Shown: positions 1-5,348 of the stretch, piece by piece
How the letters are laid out: each line of letters starts with the position of its first letter
Position numbering within the stretch: the stretch's first letter is position 1
Source of the DNA: Chloroflexota bacterium
GTDB lineage: Bacteria > Chloroflexota > Limnocylindria > Limnocylindrales > CSP1-4
Direction: 5' to 3'
Assembly: GCA_021790375.1 (NCBI GenBank)
Contig: JAJYEB010000149.1
Coordinates: 1 to 5,348, forward strand
Length of the DNA stretch: 5,348 bases
Position numbers and translations under genes: made by a program
The notes under the pieces: model-generated
What the model was told of the DNA's origin: nothing
What the model saw: only the letters and a program-made list of their open reading frames with translations
The model's database searches: none

Positions 1-72
1 GCGGTCACTGCGCATCGCCCGCGATGGTACGCGCACGCCGGACCGGGCCGCACGAGAGGGCCCCGAGGACCT

Positions 73-188
73 CCGGCACCGATCCAGGACGCCCGGCACC
101 GATCCGGCAGGACGCGCAGCGTGCCCGGCACCGATCCGGCAGGACGCGCAGCGTGCCCGGCACCGACCCGGCCGGACGCGCAGGACGC
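73..188. repeat. 32-bp direct repeat in the noncoding region after polX
   Basis: Two perfect 32-bp copies stand side by side (93-124 and 125-156), each beginning CCGGCACCGATCCGGCAGG. A shortened 20-base copy precedes them (73-92) and a diverged copy follows (157-188). Because 32 is not a multiple of three, identical copies are read in different frames, which argues against coding. Each junction creates the short palindrome GTGCCCGGCAC (121-131 and 153-163). There are no unique spacers between copies. Confidence 0.85.
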
Positions 189-190
189 AC

Positions 191-204
191 CCGGCGCGCG
201 CCAG
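191..204 (-). terminator. Weak hairpin just after the polX stop codon
   Basis: Read on the minus strand, CTGGCGCGCGCCGG begins three bases after the polX stop and can fold into a five-pair stem (one G-T wobble) with a GCGC loop. There is no T-run after it, so intrinsic termination is doubtful. In DNA this GC-rich such short palindromes arise easily. Confidence 0.2.
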
Positions 205-206
205 CG

Positions 207-2156
207 TCAGACCAGCCGCTCCTCCTTCCGCCTCACCCAGTCGAGCAGGCGATCGCGCGGCCACGTGTTCGCGACGCCGGATGCCTCCACCCAGCCCCGC
301 CTGGCCGTGGCGACGCCCCAGCGCACGGAATCGAGCTCCTCCACGCGGTGCGCGTCCGAGTCGATCGAGAGCAGGCAGCCGTGCCCGATCGCCGCCCGTG
401 CCCGCTCGTCGGACAGGTCGAGCCGGTGGTCCGAGCCGTTGATCTCCAGCAGCGTCCCGGTCCGGGCCGCCTCCGCGTAGACCGTGTCCCAGTCGAGATC
501 GAGATCCTCACGCCCGCCGATCATCCGGCCCGCGGGGTGCGCGAGGATGTCGACGTGCGGGCTGCGCAGCGCCGCGAGCACGCGCGCCATGAGCTGCTCG
601 CGCGGTTGCCGCCGCGAGACGTGCAGCGAGGCCACCACGAGGTCGAACCCGGCCAGGACCTCGTCCGGGAAGTCGAGCGTCGCGTCCGCCCGGATCTCGA
701 GCTCGCATCCGTGCAGCAGGCGGAAGCCCTCTGCGGGAGTCGCGGCAGGCGCCCGGCCCGCGTCCTCCTCCCGCGCGAATCGGTCGTTGAGCGCGACGAC
801 GACGGCACGCTGCTCCAGGACGCGCTCCGGCGTGAGACCCCGGGCGATGGCGAGCCCGAAGGAGTGGTCGGTCAGCGCCTGGTAGGCGTAGCCGCGTGCC
901 CGGGCAGCCTCCGCCATCTGCTCGATCGAGTGCACTCCGTCCGACCAGTCGGAGTGGGCGTGGCAGTCGCCGCGCAGGTCGGCCGGCTCGATCAGCTGCG
1001 GCAGCCGGCCCTCTGCGGCGGCCTCGATCTCGCCGCGATCCTCGCGCAGCTCGGGCGCGACCCAGGCCAGCCCGAGGAACGCGTACGCCTCCCCCTCCGT
1101 GGCGAACGTCCGCAGCTCCGCGGCGTCGCCGGTGAGTGGCTCGCCGTCCGGGCCGAGGCGCAGGTAGCCCTTCTCGGACAGGCTCCAGCCCCGCTCGCGG
1201 GCACGGGAGCGGAGCCGCACGTTGTGCTCCTTCGACCCGGTGAAGTGGACGAGGTAGGTCCCCTCCTCTCCGGGCGGCATCACCATCAGGTCGACCTGCG
1301 GGCCCTCGTGCAGGCGCACCGACGCCTTGTGGGGACCGCTGCCGAGCACGCGATCGACCGACGGCATGGCGACGAAGCGACCGACCAGCGCCCCCGGGTC
1401 GTCGGTGGAGGCCAGCAGGTCCAGGTCGCCGATCGTCTCCCGGCGCCGGCGGAACGAGCCGGCAGGGACGAGCGCGTGCACGCCGGGCGTGTCCCGCAGC
1501 TCGGCCACGATCCCCTCCACGATCCGCTCGGCCTCGCCAAGGCGCATCCGCTGCTGGCGACGATCGAGCTGCGCGATCCCGTCCAGGATCGCGGCCTCGG
1601 TCCGTTCCGACATGCCGCGGAGGTCCCGCAGGTGGCCGGCCTCGGCCGCACGGCGCAGGTCGTCGAGCGTCTCGATTCCCCGCTGCTCGTGGAGCAGCTT
1701 CACGGTGCGGGGCCCGACACCGGGGATCTCGAGCAGTGCCACCAGCGAGGGCGGCACCTCGGCGCGCAGCCGCTCGTGGAAGGCGAGCCGCCCGGTGGTC
1801 GCGAGTTCCAGGAGCTTCTTCGAGATCGCCGCGCCCACGCCGGGGATTCGCGGAGGGTGGCCCTCGCGGTAGGCGCGCGCGACCTCGACGGGCGAGTGCG
1901 CGATCGCGTCGGCGGCACGGTGATAGGCGACGGTCTTGAAGACGAGCTCGCCCTGCACCTCCAACATGTCGCCGATCTCGTGGAAGATCGCCGCGAGCTC
2001 GGCGTTGGAGAGGAGCGGCACCCCGGGCGGCAGCATGTCGCCCGGCGGACGCCCCGGGTCGGAGGCCGCATCCCGCCCGCCGGTCCCCGCGCGTTCCGGG
2101 CCGGAGGCCGCATTCGGCGCGCCGGTCCCCTCGCGTCCAGGGTCGGAGGTGGCCAC
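207..2156 (-). CDS. polX: PolX: family X DNA polymerase with C-terminal PHP 3'-5' exonuclease
   Basis: Bacterial family X DNA polymerase, a cytoplasmic gap-filling repair enzyme with an attached PHP exonuclease, expected to act in base-excision or break repair. Numbering is from the chosen GTG (649 aa). Residues 2-40 are a 14-residue Gly/Pro/Ala repeat. The helical 8-kDa-like region is about 51-85, with helix-hairpin-helix motifs IPGVG near 104 and 144. The polymerase signature GSFRRRRETIGDLDLL carries the metal aspartates D244 and D246, with the third at D289 (VDLMV). HFTGSKEHN lies at 304-312. The PHP domain runs from about 396: GDCHAHSDWSDG (H399, H401, D406), TDHS (D430, H431), E485, ASLH (H512), ILAHP (H540) and DSDAH (D601, H603). 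All expected metal ligands are present, so both activities are probably intact. The GTG is chosen because GAGGT lies 8 bases upstream and it starts one base after the preceding stop. The alternative ATG at 2036 (609 aa) is nearer the usual length of about 570-580 aa but has no clear ribosome binding site. The family call is firm; the start is less so. Confidence 0.93.
   Translation of the reverse strand: MATSDPGREGTGAPNAASGPERAGTGGRDAASDPGRPPGDMLPPGVPLLSNAELAAIFHEIGDMLEVQGELVFKTVAYHRAADAIAHSPVEVARAYREGHPPRIPGVGAAISKKLLELATTGRLAFHERLRAEVPPSLVALLEIPGVGPRTVKLLHEQRGIETLDDLRRAAEAGHLRDLRGMSERTEAAILDGIAQLDRRQQRMRLGEAERIVEGIVAELRDTPGVHALVPAGSFRRRRETIGDLDLLASTDDPGALVGRFVAMPSVDRVLGSGPHKASVRLHEGPQVDLMVMPPGEEGTYLVHFTGSKEHNVRLRSRARERGWSLSEKGYLRLGPDGEPLTGDAAELRTFATEGEAYAFLGLAWVAPELREDRGEIEAAAEGRLPQLIEPADLRGDCHAHSDWSDGVHSIEQMAEAARARGYAYQALTDHSFGLAIARGLTPERVLEQRAVVVALNDRFAREEDAGRAPAATPAEGFRLLHGCELEIRADATLDFPDEVLAGFDLVVASLHVSRRQPREQLMARVLAALRSPHVDILAHPAGRMIGGREDLDLDWDTVYAEAARTGTLLEINGSDHRLDLSDERARAAIGHGCLLSIDSDAHRVEELDSVRWGVATARRGWVEASGVANTWPRDRLLDWVRRKEERLV
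2056..2153 (-). repeat. 42-bp tandem repeat encoding the N-terminal 14-residue repeat of PolX
   Basis: Two adjacent 42-bp units (2056-2097 and 2098-2139) share GGAGGCCGCAT, GCCGGTCCC and GCGT blocks at the same offsets. A partial third copy (GGGTCGGAGG) starts at 2140. Read in the polX frame they give ASDPGRxGTG / ASGPERAGTG / ASDPGRPPG, a 14-residue period rich in Gly, Pro, Ala and Arg. The period keeps the frame open. If polX really starts at the ATG at 2036, the array would instead be a 5' untranslated spacer. Confidence 0.75.
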
Positions 2157-2169
2157 CTCAGCCCACCTC
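2157..2169 (-). promoter_or_regulatory. Ribosome binding site supporting the GTG start of polX
   Basis: GAGGTGGG (minus strand, 2169-2162) lies inside the last codons of the upstream cyclase gene. Its GAGGT is eight bases from a GTG at 2156, and the upstream stop TGA (2160-2158) falls between them. This arrangement is typical of translational coupling, where ribosomes finishing the cyclase restart on polX. No comparable site precedes the later in-frame ATG at 2036. Confidence 0.55.
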
Positions 2170-3885
2170 GACACGATCGCGGCCGCGGCGCTTCGCGCGG
2201 TACAGCGCGGCATCGGCACGTTCGACCAGGGAGCGCGCACTGGCCACCCCCACCGCGACCCCGACCGACACCGTGACCGCGCCGTCGATCCCGACCTCGG
2301 ACAGGTCGAGCGCGCGGACGGCCTCGCGGAGCCGCTGGGCTATCTCCACCGCCGATTCCTCCGTCGCTCGCCGCAGCACCACGACGAACTCCTCGCCACC
2401 GTACCGCGCCGGCACGTCGTCCGCCCGCACGGTGCCGCGCAGCACCCGACCCACGCCGCGCAGCACCTCGTCGCCTGCCGGGTGCCCGTAGCGGTCGTTG
2501 AGCGCCTTGAAGTGATCGAGGTCGAGCATCAGGATCCCCAGCGCGTCGTTGGCGCGGCGCCCGCCCCGGCCGAGCATCTCCACCAGCTCCTCGAAGTACG
2601 CGCGGTTGGGGATGCCGGTCAGCGCGTCGGTGGCCGCACGGACCCGCGCTTCCTGGTGCGCATAAGCCCGCTCGAGCGCCGTGGAAAGGTCCTGCGCCGC
2701 CGACATGAGCACCTGCCGGCTCTCGGCCGGCCAGCCGGAATCCGTGCGACGCGAGAGGACCAGGGCACCCACCACGTGCCCGCCGGCGACCAGCGGCTCG
2801 GCGAGGATGTGGCGAAGGCCGTACGCGCGGCTCACCCGGTCGGTGATGCGCTGGACCGCGTACATCGTGGAACCGGGGCGCATGGGATCGTCGTCGGAAC
2901 GCACCGCGCGCGCGGCGGCCCCCGCAGCGTCGGTGCCGGGCGATCGGCCGTCGGGCATGACCGGCACCACCCTCGCCGGCCGCAGCGGCACGCCCGCACC
3001 CGTCGACGCGGAGCTCCTGGCGCGGATCTCGAACGTCTCGGCGGGCTCCAGGTCGCTGGCGGGGAAACGGGTCACCGACAGCGGGACGGCGGCGCTCGAC
3101 GACACGAGCGTGGCCTCGATGATCCGCTCCGAGGGCTTCAGCCGCGCGACCACGACGTGATCGGCACCGGAAGCCTCGCGCAGGTCGTCCACGATCGCGT
3201 CGACGGTGGCGTCGGGCGAGTCCGACCGGGAGAGGCCGCGCAGCATCCGGGTGAGTGTCGCCTCGCTCGCCGCGTTCCTGGCCGCGGCGAGGTCGATCGC
3301 GCGTCGCTCCATGATCGCCGTGCCGGCGAGGACCGCGACCAAGAGCAGCCCGGCCACGCCGAACGGGCCTGGGGCGTGTCCGAGGGACACCAGCAGCAGG
3401 TCGACGACGAGCAGCGCCAGCAGCCCGGCCTCGGTGCGGCGGGCCAGTCGCACCCTCGCATCGTGCCCGGGGGACTGCGCCCGTGCCAGCGCATCGTGCC
3501 CGGGGTACTGCGCCCGTGCCTGCGCCCGCCCATCGTGCCCGGGGGGCTGCGCCTGCGCCCGTGCCAGCGCATCGTGCCCGGGGTACTGCGCCCGTGCCTG
3601 CGCCCGCCCATCGTGCCCGGGGGGCTGCGCCTGCGCCTGCGCATCGTGCCCGGGGGACTGCGCCCGTGCCTGCGCCCGCCCATGGTCCTGCAGCTGCTCC
3701 GGCCTCCGAGCCGGTGCCGCATCCGGCGGGTGGCCCGCCCCTTGGTCCGGCGCCTGGTCCGCCGTGCGGTCGTGGGGCCGATCCGGCTCCGGCTCCAGTT
3801 CATGCTCCTGCGCGTTCACCGGGCGAGCATGCGCGGCCTCCCCGGACGTGTCCACCATGCGGCCGGCATCCCGGAAGCCGGCCAT
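2158..3885 (-). CDS. Membrane-anchored GAF-GGEEF diguanylate cyclase with repetitive N-terminal tail
   Basis: Predicted diguanylate cyclase that condenses two GTP into cyclic di-GMP at the inner face of the membrane (575 aa from the chosen ATG). Residues 1-145 are a low-complexity, probably disordered tail, including a PGHD repeat at about 70-143. Two hydrophobic segments follow (about 152-168 and 176-192), joined by the short turn GHAPGP. Basic residues before the first and ERR after the second suggest a hairpin with both ends cytoplasmic. About 222-407 resembles a divergent GAF sensor (ending VAGGHVVGALVLSRR) with an Ala/Arg/Pro-rich insertion at about 277-337. The GGDEF domain covers about 418-567: DALTGIPNRAYFEEL, MLDLDHFKALNDRYGH (metal Asp at 455), GGEEF at 496-500, and VSVGVA. 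RADD (487-490) five residues before GGEEF is the product-inhibition I-site. No EAL or HD-GYP domain is present. The ATG at 3885 has GGGGAG nine bases upstream and lies 22 bases after the previous stop. The frame is open further upstream, to an ATG at 4014, but that would overlap the first cyclase by about 100 bases. Cyclase activity is inferred from motifs. Confidence 0.88.
   Translation of the reverse strand: MAGFRDAGRMVDTSGEAAHARPVNAQEHELEPEPDRPHDRTADQAPDQGAGHPPDAAPARRPEQLQDHGRAQARAQSPGHDAQAQAQPPGHDGRAQARAQYPGHDALARAQAQPPGHDGRAQARAQYPGHDALARAQSPGHDARVRLARRTEAGLLALLVVDLLLVSLGHAPGPFGVAGLLLVAVLAGTAIMERRAIDLAAARNAASEATLTRMLRGLSRSDSPDATVDAIVDDLREASGADHVVVARLKPSERIIEATLVSSSAAVPLSVTRFPASDLEPAETFEIRARSSASTGAGVPLRPARVVPVMPDGRSPGTDAAGAAARAVRSDDDPMRPGSTMYAVQRITDRVSRAYGLRHILAEPLVAGGHVVGALVLSRRTDSGWPAESRQVLMSAAQDLSTALERAYAHQEARVRAATDALTGIPNRAYFEELVEMLGRGGRRANDALGILMLDLDHFKALNDRYGHPAGDEVLRGVGRVLRGTVRADDVPARYGGEEFVVVLRRATEESAVEIAQRLREAVRALDLSEVGIDGAVTVSVGVAVGVASARSLVERADAALYRAKRRGRDRVEVG
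3457..3692 (-). repeat. 33/39-bp tandem repeat (78-bp superunit) encoding PGHD repeats
   Basis: The plus-strand core CATCGTGCCCGGGG starts at 3459, 3492, 3531, 3570, 3609 and 3642, and a degenerate copy (CATGGTCCTG) starts at 3681. Spacings are therefore 33, 39, 39, 39, 33 and 39 bases. The 39-bp units alternate between two types, giving a 78-bp higher-order repeat. In the minus-strand cyclase gene it encodes PGHD every 11 or 13 residues, separated by RAQARAQ, ALARAQ or AQAQAQ. It lies in the cytoplasmic tail ahead of the first membrane segment. All unit lengths are multiples of three. Confidence 0.9.
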
Positions 3886-3902
3886 CGGCACCTGCTCCCC
3901 CC
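3886..3902 (-). promoter_or_regulatory. Ribosome binding site of the membrane-anchored cyclase gene
   Basis: On the minus strand a purine run GGGGGGAG (3902-3895) lies nine bases before the ATG at 3885, with a second AGG at 3893-3891. It sits inside the 22-base gap after the stop of the upstream cyclase gene. It favours this ATG over the in-frame ATG at 4014, which would overlap the upstream coding sequence by about 100 bases. Confidence 0.6.
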
Positions 3903-3907
3903 GGCGG

Positions 3908-5348
3908 TCAGGCGGGACCGGCAGAGACGACCGGCGGCACCAGCCGGCCGGCCGGATCGCGGCCCGCCTCGTCGGGATCGCCGCCCGACCGCGCGCGCCG
4001 GGACGGTCCGGCATGGCCTGCGGACGGCGGCCGGTCCCACGGCCGGGCCGCGGGCAACGGCTCGATCCCGGTGGGCGACAGCTCGCTCTCCCCGCGCGAC
4101 GGCTCGCTGTCCGCGCGCGACGGCTCGCTGTCCGCGCGCACTGGCCCGCTCTCCGCGCGCAGCGGTTCGTTGCCTGCGCGCAGTGGCCCGCTCTCCGCGT
4201 GCAGCGGCTCGCTGTCCGCGCGCTTGGCCCGGTAGAGATCGGCGTCGGCAGCGGCGATCAGCTCGCCCACGGTGCGGGCGTCCGCGGGGAACGCCGCGAC
4301 ACCGGCCGATGCGCCGATGGGAACCGGCGAGCGCTCCGACACGTGGAACGACGATTCGGCGAAGGCAGCCGTGATCCGGGCAGCCGCCGCGTGCGCGGCA
4401 TTCACGTCGGCCTCCGGCAGGATCACGGCGAACTCGTCGCCGCCGTAGCGGGCGGGCACGTCGGATTCGCGCAGGGTGGAGCGGATCAGGGCGGCAGCCC
4501 AGCGCAGCACCTGGTCGCCCACCTGGTGCCCCAGCGTGTCGTTCACCAGCTTGAAGTCGTCCAGGTCGAGCATCAGCAGCGCCACGGGCCGGCGCCCCCG
4601 CCGGGCCCGCAGCAGCTCCTCTCCCAGCCGCTCGTGCAGGTAGCGGTGGTTGTAGAACCCGGTCAGCGGATCGTGGTCGGCGAGGTCCCTGGCCGCCTGG
4701 TACAGGCGCGCGTTCTCGAGCGCCATGGCGGCCTCGTTGGCCATGGTGGTCGCGAGGCGGACCGCGTCCTCGTCGAAGCCTCTCTGCTCGCGCGTGCACA
4801 CCTCGATCAGCCCGAGCGACTCGCCGACGGCGACCAGCGGGACCATGAGCCCTGCGGACATGCCGATCTCCCGCAGGAACCGCAGCTCGGCCGGGTCGGC
4901 GTCGGTGGCATGGACGAGGTTGACGCTCGGCACCTGGTCGACGAGGACGTGCCGGGTGTCCGGGTAGCGAACGAGCGGGTAGTCGGGCGCGCGCGACGGG
5001 TCGCGCGGGAATGCCCCGAGGGTCCTGACGATGTCGCGCTCGCGTTCCCACAGGCTTATCGTCACCAGGTCGGCCTGGAGGGCACGGGCCACGTGGGCGG
5101 CGATCCCGTCGGCGACCTGGAGAGGATCGAGCGTCTGGGCGACCTCGCTGGACAGCTCGAGCAGGCTGCGCATCTCGCGCTCCCTGCGGCGCAGCTCCTC
5201 GAACGCGCGTGCGCTCTCGATGGCGGTCCCGGCAGCGTCGGCCAGGACGCTCATCAGGCGCAGGTCGCGCTCGTCGAACTGGCGCAGGCCGAGCTTGGAG
5301 AGCGTCAGCACCCCGATCAGGCGATCGTCGAAGTGCATCGGCACCACC
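3908..5348 (-). CDS. GAF-GAF-GGDEF diguanylate cyclase, 5' end outside window
   Basis: Predicted soluble diguanylate cyclase producing cyclic di-GMP. Only the last 479 residues are in the window. The sequence opens inside a GAF domain (VPMHFDDRLIGVLTLSK, then the exit helix to about 55), so the GTG at 5347 is very unlikely to be the real start and the gene continues past the right edge. A helical linker leads to a second GAF domain (about 61-215: LLELSSEVAQTLDPLQVADG, then GLMVPLVAVGESLGLIEV). The GGDEF domain runs about 222-376: DPLTGFYNHRYLHERL, MLDLDDFKLVNDTLGH (metal Asp 261), GGDEF at 302-306, GASAGVA, and ADADLYRAKR. RESD (293-296) sits five residues before GGDEF as a canonical I-site. 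No transmembrane segment is visible in this part. The last ~100 residues are a tail unusual for the family, beginning with eight Pro/Ser/Glu/Arg heptads and ending in a Pro/Gly/Arg-rich stretch. It is the first of three same-strand genes in the window. The signals bound by the GAF domains cannot be assigned. Confidence 0.92.
   Translation of the reverse strand, partial: VVPMHFDDRLIGVLTLSKLGLRQFDERDLRLMSVLADAAGTAIESARAFEELRRREREMRSLLELSSEVAQTLDPLQVADGIAAHVARALQADLVTISLWERERDIVRTLGAFPRDPSRAPDYPLVRYPDTRHVLVDQVPSVNLVHATDADPAELRFLREIGMSAGLMVPLVAVGESLGLIEVCTREQRGFDEDAVRLATTMANEAAMALENARLYQAARDLADHDPLTGFYNHRYLHERLGEELLRARRGRRPVALLMLDLDDFKLVNDTLGHQVGDQVLRWAAALIRSTLRESDVPARYGGDEFAVILPEADVNAAHAAAARITAAFAESSFHVSERSPVPIGASAGVAAFPADARTVGELIAAADADLYRAKRADSEPLHAESGPLRAGNEPLRAESGPVRADSEPSRADSEPSRGESELSPTGIEPLPAARPWDRPPSAGHAGPSRRARSGGDPDEAGRDPAGRLVPPVVSAGPA
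4046..4213 (-). repeat. 21-bp tandem repeat encoding C-terminal heptads of the soluble cyclase
   Basis: Eight consecutive 21-bp units follow the GGDEF domain. The protein reads SEPLHAE, SGPLRAG, NEPLRAE, SGPVRAD, SEPSRAD, SEPSRGE, then the decayed SELSPTG and IEPLPAA. The plus-strand unit is close to GGCTCGCTGTCCGCGCGCGA plus one base, and the best-conserved copies span 4088-4213. A proline at position three of nearly every heptad argues against a coiled coil; an extended charged linker is more likely. Confidence 0.88.

Larger units (their letters stand above)
1..206. other. Noncoding stretch downstream of polX
   Basis: No convincing gene is visible. A 61-codon minus-strand frame here (5-190) reads the exact 32-bp repeats in two different frames and looks like no known family. 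Apart from the direct repeats and the hairpin, I see no tRNA, promoter or other element. The neighbouring gene to the left is outside the window. Confidence 0.6.

Noticed and set aside
73..188. CRISPR array
   Set aside because: The copies are directly adjacent with no unique spacers, and no cas gene is in view.
5..190. Small minus-strand frame of 61 codons with several cysteines
   Set aside because: It reads identical 32-bp repeats in two frames, so no repeated peptide results. No ribosome binding site or family resemblance supports it.
24..2276. Long plus-strand open frame (750 codons) opposite polX
   Set aside because: It mirrors polX, whose metal-binding motifs are unmistakable on the minus strand. 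The product is an Arg/His/Pro/Gly-rich string with no domain, as expected for antisense frames in very GC-rich DNA.
121..3653. GTGCCCGG octamer shared by the 32-bp and 33/39-bp arrays, as a possible common origin
   Set aside because: The octamer also occurs inside polX at 896-903. Sequence around it differs between the arrays, and such GC-rich words are frequent by chance here.
4046..4213. Coiled coil formed by the heptads
   Set aside because: Nearly every heptad has a proline, and there is no hydrophobic a/d pattern.
3483..4235. Plus-strand repetitive protein (PAHRARG and GSLSARD repeats)
   Set aside because: Its repeats are the complement of arrays already explained in the minus-strand genes. 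It stays open only because all unit lengths are multiples of three.
1936..4374. Long plus-strand open frame (812 codons) opposite the cyclase genes
   Set aside because: It overlaps two clear GGDEF genes and has low-complexity sequence without recognisable motifs.
3816..5051. Second minus-strand frame (411 codons) over the soluble cyclase
   Set aside because: It is frame-shifted against the GAF-GGDEF reading, rich in Arg/Ala/Pro and has no domain.

Overview
The window is very GC-rich bacterial DNA with long open frames on both strands. The codon use and the gene set (a PolX-type DNA polymerase plus several GAF/GGDEF signalling proteins) suggest a high-GC actinobacterium, possibly Thermoleophilia/Solirubrobacterales-like. 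The lineage is inference from composition and gene style only; no marker gene is present.

All three genes I can support lie on the minus strand and read from right to left as one tightly packed unit. First (3908-5348, 5' end outside the window) is a soluble GAF-GAF-GGDEF diguanylate cyclase with a heptad-repeat tail. After 22 bases comes a second diguanylate cyclase (2158-3885) with a long repetitive N-terminal tail, two membrane segments, a GAF-like region and a GGEEF domain. One base after its stop codon, a GTG start opens a full-length PolX (207-2156), made of a family X polymerase core fused to a PHP 3'-5' exonuclease. The last 206 bases (1-206) hold no convincing gene, but contain a 32-bp direct repeat and a weak hairpin just after the polX stop.

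Both cyclases keep the catalytic GG(D/E)EF signature and the RxxD inhibitory site, so both probably make cyclic di-GMP under product feedback, one in the cytosol and one at the membrane. Both sense through GAF-type domains whose ligands cannot be read from sequence. Their tight linkage to a DNA repair polymerase suggests co-expression. A functional link between c-di-GMP signalling and repair is only a hypothesis.

The most unusual feature is that each gene junction carries its own short-period tandem repeat: 21 bp at the end of the first cyclase, 33/39 bp (78-bp superunit) at the start of the second, 42 bp at the start of polX, and 32 bp after polX. The three coding arrays have periods divisible by three. 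The noncoding one does not.
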